DNA of 64,000 bases from Solimonas marina (GCF_012241385.1 NZ_JAAVXB010000004.1:248001-312000); one strand, 5' to 3'; shown: positions 35,372-49,396, counted from the first letter of the stretch. Numbers and translations: made by a program. The notes: a model not told the origin generated them from the sequence alone.

Positions 35372-38300
35372 TCAGTGCTGTTGCTGCACCTGTCCGGCCT
35401 TGCTGTTGCGACGGCGGCTGGCGCGCTCGCTGAGGCCTTCCATCGTCAGATAGAACGCCGGCGTGATGTACAGCGTCAGCAGCTGCGAGGTCAGCAGACC
35501 ACCGACCACGGCAATGCCGAGCGGCTGTCGCGATTCGGCGCCGGCACCGAAGCCCAGTGCGATCGGCAGCGTGCCAAAGATCGCCGCCAGGGTGGTCATC
35601 ATGATCGGCCGGAAGCGCACGGTGCAGGCTTCGAAGATCGCATCGCGTGCCGAGGCGCCTTCACGTCGCCTGGCGATCGCGAAGTCGACCATGATGATGC
35701 CGTTCTTCTTGACCAGGCCGACCAGCAGGATCAGCCCGACGAAGCTGAAGACATTCAACTCCGAGCCGAACAGCCATAGCGACAGCAGGGCGCCGATCAG
35801 GGCCAGCGGCAGCGCCGTGAGAATCGTCAGCGGATGAATGAAGTGCTCGTAGAGGATGGACAGCACCATGTAGATGACCGCGATGCTGAACAGCAGTAGC
35901 AGCGGCAGCTCGACCAGTGATTTCTGGAACGTCGCCGCAGTGCCGGCGAAGGTGCCGAACACGGTTGGCGGCAGGGTCTCCGCGGCCAGCTTCTCGATCG
36001 GCTTGGTGACCGCGCCGAGCGACACGCCCGGCAGCAGATCGAAGGACAGCGTCACCGCCGGCAACTGCTCGTAGTGATTGACGGCGACCGGGCCGACGCT
36101 GCGCTTGACGGTCGCGACGCTGCCCAGCGGCACCAGCTTGCCGCTCGCGGTCGGCACGTACAGTGCGCTGATCGCGTCGGCGTCGCGCTGGTAGCGCTGA
36201 TCGACTTCGAGGATCACCTTGTACTGATTGGTGCTGGTGTAGATCGTGCTGACCTGCTGCGTGCCGTAGGCGGCGTACAGCGTCTTCTGGATGTCGGCGA
36301 CCGAAACGTCGAGGGCGCTGGCGCGATCGCGGTTGATGCTGACGTTGATCTGCGGATTGTTGATTTCCAGATCGCTGTCGACGTCGCGCACGCCGGGCAC
36401 CGTCTTCATCTTGGTCTGCAGCTGCTGCGCCGCCTTGGCCAGCGTGTCGAGGTCGTCGGACTGCAGCACGTACTGGTAGTTGCCGGAGCCGCCGAACGCG
36501 CCGATGCGGATCGCCGGGCGGTTCTGCAGGAAGACCTGCAGCTGCGGCACGGCGCGAAACTCCTTGCGGAATTCGGCAATCACGTCGTCGACGGTGACGT
36601 TGCGCTGGCCGAGCGGCTTGAGCTTGATCATCAGGCGCCCGCCGTTGCCGCTGGCGACGCCACCCTGGCCCTGACCGACCGACGATTGCACGCCTTCAAC
36701 GGCCGGGTTCTTCATGACGATATCAGCGATCTTGCGCTGCAGTTCCTGCATTTCGTCGAAGGTCGTGCCATCCGGCGCCTGCACGCTGGCGAAGAACAGG
36801 CCGATGTCCTGCGACGGGATGAAGCCGGTGTGGACGATGCGGAACGCAAAGCCGGTGGCGACCAGCGTCGCAGCGGCGACGCCGAGCATCAGCCGGTAGT
36901 GGTCGAGCGCCCAGCGCAGCGTCCGCGCATAGAAGCCGAGCAGATTGTCGAAGGCGCGCTCGGTCCAGATGAAGAAGCGCGAATTGGCTGGCTGGTGATC
37001 GCGCAGGAAGCGCGAGCAGAGCATCGGCGTCAGCGTCAGCGAGACGAGCGCCGACAACAGGATGGCGATCGCCACCGTCATCGAGAACTCGCGGAACAGG
37101 CGACCGATGATGCCGCCCATGAACAGGATGGGGATGAACACCGCCACCAGCGAGATCGTCATCGACACCACGGTCGGGCCGATTTCCCTGGCGCCGACGC
37201 TGGCCGCTTTCGGGCCCTGCATGCCGTGCTCGCGGTGGCGCGCGATGTTTTCCAGCACGACGATGGCGTCGTCGACGACGAAGCCGACCGACAGTGTCAG
37301 CGCCATCAGCGACAAGGTGTCGAGCGAGTAGCCGAACAGCGACATCACGCCGAAGGTGCCGAACAGCGATGCCGGCAGCGCCAGCGCGGCGATCAGCGTC
37401 GCACGGTTGTCACGCAGGAAGATGTAGATGACGCCGATGACCAGCACGATCGACAGCAGCAGCGTCAGCTTGACGTCGTCGATCGACTCTTCGATGAATT
37501 CGCTGCGGTCGAACATGACGTCGACCTTGGTGTCGCCGGGCGCCTGCAATTCGAGATCGGGCAGCAGCTTGCGCACTTCGCGGGCGATGGCGACGGTATT
37601 GGTGCCCGGCTGCCGCGAGACGGCGACGACGATCGCCGGCCGGCCGTTGAATTCGGTCGCCTGCTTGTTGCTCTCGATGCTGTCGACGGCCTTGCCGACG
37701 TCGCGCAGCCGCACCGGTGCGCCGTTGCGATAGGCGATGACCGCATCGTTGTAGGCCGCGGCGTTACGCAACTGACCATCGGCCTGCACGGTGTAGCTGC
37801 GCTGCGCGCCGTACAACGTGCCGCCCGGCTGGTTGCTGTTGGCGCCTTCGATGGCGTTCGACACCTGTAGCAAGGACAGGCCACGGGCGTTGAGCGCCTG
37901 CGGATTGATGTAGAGGCGCGCCGCGTATTTCTTGGAGCCGTAGACGACGACCTGGGCGACGCCATCGACCTGCGACAGGCGATCGGCGACGCGCGTCTCG
38001 GCGAAGTCGTCGAGCTGCGTCAGCGGGATCGTGGTCGCCGTCATCGCGATGAACATGATCGGCGAGTCGGCCGGGTTCACCTTGCGGATCGTCGGGTCCT
38101 GCGGCATGTCGGTCGGCAGCTGCCGGCGTGCCTGCGTGATCGCCGTCTGCACGTCCTGCGCAGCCGCGTCGATGTTGCGGTTCAGCGCAAACTGCAGCGT
38201 GATGTTGGTGCTGCCGAGCGTGCTGCTCGAGATCATCGAGTCGATGCCCGGGATCTGCGTGAACTGGCGCTCGAGCGGCGTCGCCACGGTCGCCGCCATG

Positions 38301-38473
38301 GTGTCCGGATCGGCGCCCGGCAGACTGGCCGAGACGCGGATGGTCGGGAAGTCGACGTTCGGCAGCTCGGCAACCGGCAGCGAGCGATACGCGAAGATGC
38401 CGAACAGCACCAGCGCGACCATCAGGGTCGTGGTCGCGACCGGTCGGCGGATGAAGATTTCGGAAATGCTCAC
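35372..38473 (-). CDS. RND-family multidrug efflux permease (HAE1, MdtB/MdtC-like)
   Basis: 1033-aa inner-membrane proton/drug antiporter with 12 membrane helices. The opening SEIFIRRPVATTTLMVAL and the porter-domain motifs are of the MdtBC/MuxBC kind. The conserved helix-4 sequence GFVVDDAIVVLENIARH supplies the proton-relay aspartates. It would form a trimer spanning to the periplasm and couple to the adaptor and TolC protein encoded next. Only one permease gene is present, unlike mdtABC with two. The start overlaps the adaptor stop by ATGA. Substrates cannot be told. Confidence 0.95.
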   Translation of the reverse strand: MSISEIFIRRPVATTTLMVALVLFGIFAYRSLPVAELPNVDFPTIRVSASLPGADPDTMAATVATPLERQFTQIPGIDSMISSSTLGSTNITLQFALNRNIDAAAQDVQTAITQARRQLPTDMPQDPTIRKVNPADSPIMFIAMTATTIPLTQLDDFAETRVADRLSQVDGVAQVVVYGSKKYAARLYINPQALNARGLSLLQVSNAIEGANSNQPGGTLYGAQRSYTVQADGQLRNAAAYNDAVIAYRNGAPVRLRDVGKAVDSIESNKQATEFNGRPAIVVAVSRQPGTNTVAIAREVRKLLPDLELQAPGDTKVDVMFDRSEFIEESIDDVKLTLLLSIVLVIGVIYIFLRDNRATLIAALALPASLFGTFGVMSLFGYSLDTLSLMALTLSVGFVVDDAIVVLENIARHREHGMQGPKAASVGAREIGPTVVSMTISLVAVFIPILFMGGIIGRLFREFSMTVAIAILLSALVSLTLTPMLCSRFLRDHQPANSRFFIWTERAFDNLLGFYARTLRWALDHYRLMLGVAAATLVATGFAFRIVHTGFIPSQDIGLFFASVQAPDGTTFDEMQELQRKIADIVMKNPAVEGVQSSVGQGQGGVASGNGGRLMIKLKPLGQRNVTVDDVIAEFRKEFRAVPQLQVFLQNRPAIRIGAFGGSGNYQYVLQSDDLDTLAKAAQQLQTKMKTVPGVRDVDSDLEINNPQINVSINRDRASALDVSVADIQKTLYAAYGTQQVSTIYTSTNQYKVILEVDQRYQRDADAISALYVPTASGKLVPLGSVATVKRSVGPVAVNHYEQLPAVTLSFDLLPGVSLGAVTKPIEKLAAETLPPTVFGTFAGTAATFQKSLVELPLLLLFSIAVIYMVLSILYEHFIHPLTILTALPLALIGALLSLWLFGSELNVFSFVGLILLVGLVKKNGIIMVDFAIARRREGASARDAIFEACTVRFRPIMMTTLAAIFGTLPIALGFGAGAESRQPLGIAVVGGLLTSQLLTLYITPAFYLTMEGLSERASRRRNSKAGQVQQQH

Positions 38474-39624
38474 GGCGCGGTGCTCGCCTTCGCCGGGCTG
38501 TCGTCGTGTGCGCCGTCACCGATGCCGGAGACGATGGTGCCGGGCTGCATGTTGTGCGGAATCATCTTGACGATGGTTTCGCCCGGCTTGACGCCGCTGT
38601 TCACGACCAGATCGCGGCCGACCTGACGATCGACGGTGACCGTGCGCAGGCTGGTCTTGCCCTTGCCGTCGACGATGAACACGTACTGGCCTTCGGCGCC
38701 CGGCTGCACCGCGGTTTCCGGCACCAGCAGCGCATTCGGCTCCATCGCCAGGCGGATCATCGCGGTGACGAAGGTGCCGGGCCACAGGCGATGCGCCTGG
38801 TTGTTGACCTCGGCTTTGAGCGTCACGGTGCCGCTGGCGGCATCGATGCTGTTGTCGATGAAGGTCAGCTTGCCGGTGCCGAGCGGGGTTTCGGCGGCGT
38901 TGTCGTCGAAGATCTGCACCTGCACCGGCCCCTTGGCCAGCGAGGCCTGGACTTCCGGCAGATGACTTTGCGGAATCGCAAACTGCACTTCGACCTTGTC
39001 GATTTCGTTGAGGACCACCAGCGGCGTGGTGTCGTTGCTGCTGACCAGGTTGCCGGTCTTGGCGCCGATGCTGCCGGTGCGGCCGGAAATCGGCGCGCGG
39101 ATCAGGGTGTAGCCGAGGTTGATCTCGGCCGTCTTCACTGCCGCCTCGTCGGCCATCAGCTTGGCCGAGCCTTCGGCGGCGGCGGCGCGGGCGTTGTCGT
39201 ATTCCTGCGAGGTCACATACTGCTTGTCGACCAGCGGCTTCATGCGATCGTACTGCGCCTTGGCGGCGGCCAGCGCTGCCTTGTCGATCTGCAGCTGTGC
39301 CTTGGCCTGCGCCAGCGCCGCTTCGTACGGCGCCGGGTCGATCAGGAACAGCTTCTGACCGGCACTGACGGCGTCGCCTTCACGGAAAAAGATCTGCTTG
39401 AGCTGGCCGGATACCTGGGCCCGCACATTGACGACATGCGGGCTGATGACATTGCCGACCGCCGACAGTTCGACCGGTGCCGGGCCGGCGCGAACCTGGG
39501 TCAGCTCGACCGGCGTCGGGCGACGACCGATGTCGGTCTTCGGTTGGTTGTCATGCTTGCGCCAGGCGATGAACGCGATGACGAGCACGAAAGCGGCAAT
39601 CAGTGCCAGTCGGCGAACGCTCAC
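38470..39624 (-). CDS. RND efflux periplasmic adaptor (MFP, MdtA-like)
   Basis: 384 aa. An N-terminal signal or membrane anchor (about 5-21) is followed by a lipoyl/barrel-sandwich half (VRAQVSGQLKQIFFREGDAVSAGQKLFLIDP) and an alpha-hairpin (about 105-165) that contacts TolC. The second lipoyl half (APISGRTGSIGAKTGNLVSS), a beta-barrel and a membrane-proximal domain complete it. The protein bridges inner-membrane pump and outer-membrane channel. It overlaps both neighbours by ATGA (TolC-family gene upstream, RND gene downstream). Confidence 0.95.
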   Translation of the reverse strand: MSVRRLALIAAFVLVIAFIAWRKHDNQPKTDIGRRPTPVELTQVRAGPAPVELSAVGNVISPHVVNVRAQVSGQLKQIFFREGDAVSAGQKLFLIDPAPYEAALAQAKAQLQIDKAALAAAKAQYDRMKPLVDKQYVTSQEYDNARAAAAEGSAKLMADEAAVKTAEINLGYTLIRAPISGRTGSIGAKTGNLVSSNDTTPLVVLNEIDKVEVQFAIPQSHLPEVQASLAKGPVQVQIFDDNAAETPLGTGKLTFIDNSIDAASGTVTLKAEVNNQAHRLWPGTFVTAMIRLAMEPNALLVPETAVQPGAEGQYVFIVDGKGKTSLRTVTVDRQVGRDLVVNSGVKPGETIVKMIPHNMQPGTIVSGIGDGAHDDSPAKASTAP

Positions 39625-40970
39625 GGGGTAACTCCGGGGGTAGCGGGTGGGGCGGTGGGGCCGTCGGGGTTCGCGCCGGGCAGACCGCCGGCATCGTGGG
39701 CAAGGGTAGCGAGCGCCAGATACCAGTTCAGGTAAGACTGAATGCGGGCGACACGGGCCTGGGCCAGCGCCGATTCGGTGGTCAGCACCTCGAGGATGCT
39801 CGACAGACCGCTCTTGTAGCGTGCGCGGATCGCGTCGGCGGCGCGCTGCGCCGATTCGAGCTGGACCTGGCTGGCGTCGACGTTGCCGTAGGCGGTCTGC
39901 AGATTCTGATAGGCGGTCCAGACCTGCTGCTCGACGTCGAGGCGCAGGCTGTCGGTGCTGGCGTGAGCGTTGTCGAGCGCGGCACGGGCGCCCTGGATCG
40001 CCGAGCGCAGGGCAAAACCCTGGAACAGTGGCATGCTCAGCGTCGCGCCGAGGCTGAACGGGTCGCCCGTGCCCCGCGAGGCAACGGTCGTTCGACCGAT
40101 CGAGCCGGTCATCGTCAGCGCCGGCAAGGCTTTGCCGCGCGCTTCGCGCACCGCGCCGGCCGCTGCCTGCTCGCTGGCCTGTGCGGCCAGCAGCTCGGGG
40201 CGTGCCTCACGGGCGCGCGCCAACAGCTGGTCGAGCGACAGTGTCGGCATCTCGATCTCGCTGGCCTGCGGGTCCCAGTCGGCCAGCTGCAGCTTCATGT
40301 CCGGCTGGTAGCCGGCCGAGGTCGCCAGCGCCCCGCGGGCGACACGCAGCTGACCCTGCGATTGCTGCAGCGTCAGTTGTGCCGAGGCCTGGGCACTCTG
40401 CGCCTGATAGACGTCGGCAATGGTCGCGAGGCCGGCGGTGTGGCGGATCTGCGCGGCATCGAGATTGGCTTTGGCCTCGTCGAGCGCCTGCTGATTGGCG
40501 TCGACCAGCGCCGCGTTGCCGATCACCGTGTAGTAATTCGACTCGACGGTCAGCGCCAGGTCCTGCAGCGTCTGATTGAGGTTGTACTGCGACGCCAGCG
40601 TCTGTGCCGCGACCTGGTCGATGGCGCCGCCGCGCGAACCGAAGTCGAGCAGCAGATAGCTGAGACTGAGGCTGGGGCCGTAGCGCTTCTGGATGGTGGT
40701 TTCCTGCCCGGACGACGACAGCGAGCGCGAGCGCTGTGCGCTGTAGTTCAGCGTCAGCGTCGGCCACCACGCGGCGCGCGCGATGCGCTCGGCAGCCTGC
40801 GACTGTGCGATCGCACTCCAGGCCGCCGTCGTCTGCGGATTGTTGTGCATCGCCAGCGCCGTCAGCTCTGGCAGGGTCATTGGCTGCACAGGCGGCGACG
40901 TCGCGGCCCAGGCATGGGAGCCGAGCACGACGCCGGTGATGCCGGCCAGCCATGAAGCAACAGGTTTCAC
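39621..40970 (-). CDS. TolC-family outer-membrane efflux protein
   Basis: 449 aa if started at GTG 40970, giving a signal peptide (KPVASWLAGITGVVLGSHAWA-ATS). An ATG at 41066 would add 32 residues ahead of it and is less likely; the very long frame beyond that is antisense to dnaX. Two OEP repeats are seen: LTLPELTALAMHNNPQTTAAW with its helical hairpin, then LSLDQLLARAREARPELLAAQ. The first gene of a TolC-adaptor-pump operon is unusual in order but the set is complete. The 240-base gap upstream (40971-41210) holds an AT-rich stretch near 41010-41040, probably the promoter. Confidence 0.92.
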   Translation of the reverse strand: MKPVASWLAGITGVVLGSHAWAATSPPVQPMTLPELTALAMHNNPQTTAAWSAIAQSQAAERIARAAWWPTLTLNYSAQRSRSLSSSGQETTIQKRYGPSLSLSYLLLDFGSRGGAIDQVAAQTLASQYNLNQTLQDLALTVESNYYTVIGNAALVDANQQALDEAKANLDAAQIRHTAGLATIADVYQAQSAQASAQLTLQQSQGQLRVARGALATSAGYQPDMKLQLADWDPQASEIEMPTLSLDQLLARAREARPELLAAQASEQAAAGAVREARGKALPALTMTGSIGRTTVASRGTGDPFSLGATLSMPLFQGFALRSAIQGARAALDNAHASTDSLRLDVEQQVWTAYQNLQTAYGNVDASQVQLESAQRAADAIRARYKSGLSSILEVLTTESALAQARVARIQSYLNWYLALATLAHDAGGLPGANPDGPTAPPATPGVTP

Positions 40971-41210
40971 GGTAAGTGGAGCGGAATCCGGAGCGGAAAG
41001 TGTGAAGATGTATCTATAAGTATCGTTTGCGCGGACGATAGCATCCCCGTCCATGGGCGCTTTCATGCTGGCAGAAGTTTCATGTAACGCGTGGGCGGCG
41101 CCGAACGGAAACGGCGGTCGCGCTGGCATGCAGCGGCGCGATCCCGGACAATCGCCGACAGCGCGCCGCCAGACGGCCCGCTCCATACGTTTTCGCCAGA
41201 CCCGATCCGC

Positions 41211-42938
41211 ATGAGCTATCTCGCCCTCGCACGAAAATACCGCCCTCGCACGTTCGCCGACGTGATGGGGCAGGGGCATGTGGTCAAGGCGTTGTCGCAC
41301 GCGCTCGACGGCGACCGCCTGCACCCGGCCATTTTGCTGACCGGCACGCGTGGTGTCGGCAAGACCACGCTGGCGCGCATCGTCGCAAAATGCCTGAACT
41401 GCGAGACCGGCGTCAGCGCCAATCCCTGCGGCGTCTGCACGGCCTGCAAGGAAGTCGACGAGGGTCGTTTCGTCGATCTGCTGGAAATCGACGCGGCATC
41501 CAATACCGGCGTCGATGACGTCCGTCAGCTGATCGAAAACGCGCAGTACGCGCCGGCGCGCGGACGCTACAAGGTCTATCTGATCGACGAAGTCCACATG
41601 CTGTCGAAGAGTGCCTTCAACGCGCTGCTGAAGACGCTCGAAGAGCCGCCGCCGCACGTCAAGTTCATCCTTGCGACCACCGATCCGCAGAAACTGCTGG
41701 TGACGGTGTTGTCGCGCTGCCTGCAGTTCAATCTCAAGCGCCTGCCGGTGTCGGTGATCCGCGACCAGCTGGCCAAGGTGCTCGATCACGAGGGCGTCGC
41801 CTACGAATTGCCGGCGCTGGCCGAGGTTGCGCGCGCCGCCGATGGGTCGATGCGCGACGGCCTGTCGCTGGTCGACCAGGCCATCGCGTTTTCCGGTGGC
41901 GCGCCGCTGGCGCGCGGACCGATCGAGGACATGCTCGGCACCAGCGGCCACGAAGTATTGCTGGAGCTGTTGCGGGCGCTGGCGGTGGCCGATCACGACG
42001 CGCTGCTGGTCAGCTTGCAGAAGCTCGAAGCGCAGGCGCCGGACTACGCGGCGCTGCTCAACGATCTGGCCACCGGCCTGCAGCGCATTGCCGTGCTGCA
42101 GTTGTTGCCGGGTGCGCGCAGCGACGAGGACGAGGAAGCGCTGGTTGCGCTCAAGGACCAGTTCACGCCGGAAGACGTGCAGCTGTGCTACCAGATCGCC
42201 GTGCACGGCCGCCGCGATCTGCCGTGGGCGCCGGAACCGCGCCTGGGGTTCGAGATGACGGTGCTGCGCATGGCCGCGTTCCGGCCCGATGACGGCGCGA
42301 CGCCGGCGCCGGCGCCCGGTGGCGGCTCGACGCGTGCGCGTGGCACGGCCTCCTCGCCGCCAGCCGCCGCTGCAGCATCGGCCGCGTCGTCGTCGGCAGC
42401 ACCTGCGGCGCGAAGCGCGCCAAGTGTGAAACCGGTGCCACGCGAGCTGCCGGTGACGGTTGTCCCGACGCCCGAGCCAACGCCAGAGCCGGCACCCGTG
42501 TTGACGGCCAGTCCGCCGCCGCCGCCCGCGCCTCCGGCGGTCACGTTCGACGCCAATAGCTGGAGCGAGCTGGTCGAAACGCTGAGCCTGGAAGGCTTCA
42601 CGCGACAGATTGCGCGCAACAGCGCCTGGCGCGGCCGCGACGGCGAGGTGGTACGCCTGTCGCTCGATGCCAAGGCCAAGCATCTGCTCAGCGACGAGCG
42701 CTGCAAGGCGCTCGAACAGGCGCTGGCGGCGCATCTCGATGTGTCGGCGCTGAAGCTCGATATCGAGGTCGGCCTCGACGACAGCGCGCTGTCGCCGGCG
42801 CAGCTCGCGCAGCAGCGCGAGGTTCAGCGTCAGCAGGATGCGGAGAGTGCGATCTTTGCCGACCCGGTCGTGCGTGCGTTTCGCGAGCAGTTCGACGCGA
42901 CGCTGAAACCGGGCTCGATCCATCCGCTCGATTCGTAG
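41211..42938 (+). CDS. dnaX: DNA polymerase III subunits gamma/tau
   Basis: 575-aa clamp-loader ATPase. N-terminal features are Walker [10 protein letters not shown], a four-Cys zinc module ([19 protein letters not shown]), Walker B/DEAH-like [26 protein letters not shown] and the SRC motif VLSRCLQF. A Pro/Ala-rich linker (about 365-445) precedes the tau C-terminal domain that binds the polymerase alpha subunit. No slippery A-rich frameshift site is evident, so a separate gamma form is not predicted. It is followed by ybaB, as usual. Confidence 0.96.
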   Translation: MSYLALARKYRPRTFADVMGQGHVVKALSHALDGDRLHPAILLTGTRGVGKTTLARIVAKCLNCETGVSANPCGVCTACKEVDEGRFVDLLEIDAASNTGVDDVRQLIENAQYAPARGRYKVYLIDEVHMLSKSAFNALLKTLEEPPPHVKFILATTDPQKLLVTVLSRCLQFNLKRLPVSVIRDQLAKVLDHEGVAYELPALAEVARAADGSMRDGLSLVDQAIAFSGGAPLARGPIEDMLGTSGHEVLLELLRALAVADHDALLVSLQKLEAQAPDYAALLNDLATGLQRIAVLQLLPGARSDEDEEALVALKDQFTPEDVQLCYQIAVHGRRDLPWAPEPRLGFEMTVLRMAAFRPDDGATPAPAPGGGSTRARGTASSPPAAAAASAASSSAAPAARSAPSVKPVPRELPVTVVPTPEPTPEPAPVLTASPPPPPAPPAVTFDANSWSELVETLSLEGFTRQIARNSAWRGRDGEVVRLSLDAKAKHLLSDERCKALEQALAAHLDVSALKLDIEVGLDDSALSPAQLAQQREVQRQQDAESAIFADPVVRAFREQFDATLKPGSIHPLDS

Positions 42939-42994
42939 TACTTCGCAAGATCCCGGGCGCGCCCGACGTGGCACGCCGTTACCTGGAGACCCCA

Positions 42995-43321
42995 ATGATG
43001 AAAGGTGGAATGGGCAATCTGATGCGCCAGGCGCAGCAGATGCAGGAGAACATGCAGCGCGCGCAGGCCGAGATTGCCGCGATGGAAGTGACCGGTGAAT
43101 CCGGCGCCGGCATGGTCAAGGTGACGCTGACCGGCCAGCATCAGGCGCGCAAGGTCGAGATCAGCGCCGATGCGCTGCAGGAAGACAAGGAATTCGTCGA
43201 GGACCTGGTCGCTGCGGCGATCAATGACGCGGCACAGAAGCTCGATGAGGCGTCCAAGGCCAAGATGGCCAAGGTCACGGCCGGCATGCAGCTGCCGCCA
43301 GGCATGAACCTCGGTTTTTAG
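42995..43321 (+). CDS. ybaB: YbaB/EbfC family nucleoid-associated protein
   Basis: 108 aa, matching the E. coli length. Start ATG 42995 follows CTGGAGACCCCA. The sequence [47 protein letters not shown] is the family core: an N-terminal helix followed by a beta-sheet. It is a dimeric DNA-binding protein. It follows dnaX as in most bacteria, but recR, its usual next neighbour, is missing here; a convergent signalling operon takes its place. Confidence 0.95.
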   Translation: MMKGGMGNLMRQAQQMQENMQRAQAEIAAMEVTGESGAGMVKVTLTGQHQARKVEISADALQEDKEFVEDLVAAAINDAAQKLDEASKAKMAKVTAGMQLPPGMNLGF

Positions 43322-43344
43322 CGAACCGCGGCGGCCGCGTATCG

Positions 43345-43374
43345 GCGCGCGCCGCTCAGGCGCGCGCTTTTTTT
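43345..43374 (+). terminator. Rho-independent terminator of dnaX-ybaB
   Basis: A 9-bp GC stem (43345-43353 with 43359-43367) is followed by seven Ts. It overlaps the 3' end and stop codon of the convergent receiver-GGDEF gene. Confidence 0.9.
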
Positions 43375-44288
43375 CGCGTATACATCTGCTCGTCGGCCTG
43401 CGCGATCAGCGCATCCTCGGTGCCGCCGTCTTCCGGGAACAGCGCGACGCCGACGCTGGCGCCGACCTGCACTTCGATCGGCTGTGGCTGATCCGGCAAC
43501 TGCAGCGAGAATGGCTGATGCATGGCGATGCGCATCAGTTCCGCCAGCGACTGCGCGTCCTCGCGGCTGGCGACGTTTTCGAGTATCGCCGCGAATTCGT
43601 CGCCGCCGAGGCGCGCGACGGTGTCGGATTCGCGCAGCAAACGCTGCAGTCGTCCGGCGATCGCCTTGAGCAGCAAATCGCCGGCGGCGTGACCGTGGCG
43701 ATCGTTGACCGGCTTGAAGTGATCGACATCGAGATAGACCAGTGCCAGCTTGCTGCTGTCGCGGCGCGCGCGTGACAGGCCGTTGCCGAGCCGGTCGGTG
43801 AACAGCAGGCGGTTCGGCAGATCGGTCAGCGCATCGTGCGTTGCGCGGTGGCGGGCTGCGGCTTCGGCCGTTTTCAGCGCTGCGCGGCTACGGTACAGAT
43901 CGAGGAAGACCTTGACCTTCGACAGCAGGATGAACTCGTTGATCGGTTTGGCGATGTAGTCGACAGCACCGACTTCGTAGCCATTGAGCCGGTTCAGGTC
44001 GTCCTTGTACGCGGCGGTGACGAAGATGATCGGCGCGTTCTTGCAGTCTGGGGTTTCGGCCAGCAGCGAGGCGACCTCGAAGCCATCCATCTCGGGCATC
44101 TGCACATCGAGCAGGATCAGCGCGAACTCGCGATCGAGGCAGGCCGCCAGCGCGTCGTTGCCGTTGTCGGCTTCGACGATGTCACAGTCCATCTTCGCCA
44201 ACAGACGGCGCATCGCGACGAGATTGGCCGGCGTGTCGTCGACAACGAGGACCGCGGGGCGCGAGGCCTGCACTTCGAACATGGTCAT
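43356..44288 (-). CDS. Receiver-GGDEF diguanylate cyclase
   Basis: 310 aa. An N-terminal receiver domain (about 10-130) has the phosphorylated Asp in LILLDVQMPEMDGF and Lys in YIAKPINEF. The GGDEF domain (about 150-310) has the intact catalytic LGGDEF and the inhibitory-site RxxD five residues before it (RESD). It should make c-di-GMP when phosphorylated, with product inhibition. Its start overlaps the CheB stop by ATGA, so it is the output gene of the operon headed by the hybrid kinase. Confidence 0.93.
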   Translation of the reverse strand: MTMFEVQASRPAVLVVDDTPANLVAMRRLLAKMDCDIVEADNGNDALAACLDREFALILLDVQMPEMDGFEVASLLAETPDCKNAPIIFVTAAYKDDLNRLNGYEVGAVDYIAKPINEFILLSKVKVFLDLYRSRAALKTAEAAARHRATHDALTDLPNRLLFTDRLGNGLSRARRDSSKLALVYLDVDHFKPVNDRHGHAAGDLLLKAIAGRLQRLLRESDTVARLGGDEFAAILENVASREDAQSLAELMRIAMHQPFSLQLPDQPQPIEVQVGASVGVALFPEDGGTEDALIAQADEQMYTRKKARA

Positions 44289-44869
44289 CTTGCTTTGAAA
44301 GTGTTGAATTCGGTCATCAGCCGGGCCGCAATCGCGGCAACCGGCAGCGAGGTGGCGGCGGCTTTGGCCAGCGCTGCCGCCGGCATCGCCGCCTCTTCGG
44401 CTTCGCTAGGGTCTTGTACGAGGCATAGACCGCCTTGGATGCCAATCGTTTCGAGTCCGCGTGCACCGTCATCGTTGGTGCCGGTCAGCACCACGCCGAT
44501 GACGCCGGCGCCATAGGCTTCCGCCGCTGATTCGAACAGCACGTCGGCCGACGGCCGGACATAGCGCACCCGCGCATCGAGCGACAGCGAGAAGCTGTGG
44601 TCACGCTCGATCAGCAAATGATAGCCGCCGGGCGCGACATGGACGGCGGACGGCGTGATGTCGCCGCCACTGATCGCTTCGCGCACGGGCAGTCGCGAGG
44701 TCGCCTGCAGTACCTCGATCAGGCCCTCGATATTGCTGTCGCCGATATGCAGGACGATGACGATCGGCCAGCTGAAGCGGGTATCGATCCCGGCGAGCAG
44801 CGCACGCAGGGCCGCGACGCCGCCCGCCGAGGCACCGACCACGACGATGCGTTCAGTCGTGGGTGCCAT
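44285..44869 (-). CDS. CheB-type methylesterase, catalytic domain only
   Basis: 194 aa from ATG 44869. It contains only the CheB esterase/deamidase domain: catalytic Ser in VVGASAGGVAAL, His in IVLHIGDSN and Asp in VLTGTNDDGARGL. The N-terminal receiver of chemotaxis CheB is absent. It overlaps the CheR stop by 17 bases and the GGDEF start by 4. No methyl-accepting receptor is encoded nearby, so the target may be the hybrid kinase or a distant receptor. Confidence 0.9.
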   Translation of the reverse strand: MAPTTERIVVVGASAGGVAALRALLAGIDTRFSWPIVIVLHIGDSNIEGLIEVLQATSRLPVREAISGGDITPSAVHVAPGGYHLLIERDHSFSLSLDARVRYVRPSADVLFESAAEAYGAGVIGVVLTGTNDDGARGLETIGIQGGLCLVQDPSEAEEAAMPAAALAKAAATSLPVAAIAARLMTEFNTFKAR

Positions 44870-45692
44870 GATCGAGCAGGCGGTAAAGCGCATTGCGGCC
44901 GCTGACCACCCCGAAGCTTGCCGCGCAGCCGGTGAATGTCAGCGACTCCTTGGTGCCGAGGCACAGGTGGCCGCCGCGCACGAGGCTGGTTCGGAACAAC
45001 TCGACGGCGCGGCGTTGCAGGTCCGGCTTGAAGTAGATCAGCACATTGCGACACAGGATCAGGTGCGCTTCGCAGAACACGCCGTCGGCAGCGAGATTGT
45101 GCTGGGCGAAGACGATATTGCGGTTCAGCGATTCGTCGAGCTTGAGATGGCCGTAGCGCGAATGAAAGTAGTCGGACAAGGTCCGCTGGCCGCCGGCGCG
45201 CAGATAGTTGGCCGCCCACTGTTGCAGATGGCGCGCGGCGTAAATGCCGTCCTTGGCCGTTTCCAGTGCCTGGGCGCTGATGTCGGTGGCGTAGATCTGC
45301 GCGCGTTCGTAGAGGCCGGCTTCCTGCAGCAGGATCGCCATCGAATAGATTTCCTCGCCGTGCGCGCAGCCCGCATGCCAGATGTTGAAATGCGGATAGC
45401 TGGCGAGCACCGGAAAGATGTCGCGGCGCAGGCATTCGAACACTTCCGGGTCACGAAACATCTCCGAGACCGGTACCGACAATTGCGCGATGACTTCGGG
45501 GATGAGCGCCGTATCGTGCAGTACGCGTTCGGTCATTTGCGCGATGTTCGCGCAGCCGAAGTGCATGGCCAGGTTCTGCACACGGCGCTTGAACGATGCG
45601 TGCGCGTACTGCGAGAAATCGTAGCCGTAGCGCATGCGCAGGGCCTGCACGAACAACTCGATTTCGATTTCCTCGCGACGTGCGGCGTCCAT
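44853..45692 (-). CDS. CheR-type protein-glutamate methyltransferase
   Basis: 279 aa from ATG 45692, 14 bases after the hybrid kinase stop. The small N-terminal helical domain (about 10-75) precedes the SAM-dependent domain, with VSEMFRDPEVF, the SAM-binding NIWHAGCAHGEEIYSMAILL and the LILCRNVLIYF motif. It transfers methyl groups to glutamates of receptors. It forms a methylation/demethylation pair with the CheB gene that overlaps it. Confidence 0.92.
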   Translation of the reverse strand: MDAARREEIEIELFVQALRMRYGYDFSQYAHASFKRRVQNLAMHFGCANIAQMTERVLHDTALIPEVIAQLSVPVSEMFRDPEVFECLRRDIFPVLASYPHFNIWHAGCAHGEEIYSMAILLQEAGLYERAQIYATDISAQALETAKDGIYAARHLQQWAANYLRAGGQRTLSDYFHSRYGHLKLDESLNRNIVFAQHNLAADGVFCEAHLILCRNVLIYFKPDLQRRAVELFRTSLVRGGHLCLGTKESLTFTGCAASFGVVSGRNALYRLLDHGTHD

Positions 45693-45706
45693 GGCTCGCG
45701 ATCCGT

Positions 45707-49396
<3,690 letters not shown>

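Noticed and set aside
36074-37870. A 598-codon plus-strand open frame inside the RND pump gene
   Set aside because: Antisense to a fully convincing RND permease, with His/Arg/Asp-rich composition typical of shadow frames in GC-rich DNA.
39621-42995. A 1124-codon minus-strand open frame ending in the TolC-family protein
   Set aside because: The N-terminal two thirds are antisense to dnaX and show no recognisable domain; the signal peptide of the efflux protein fixes its start near 40970.
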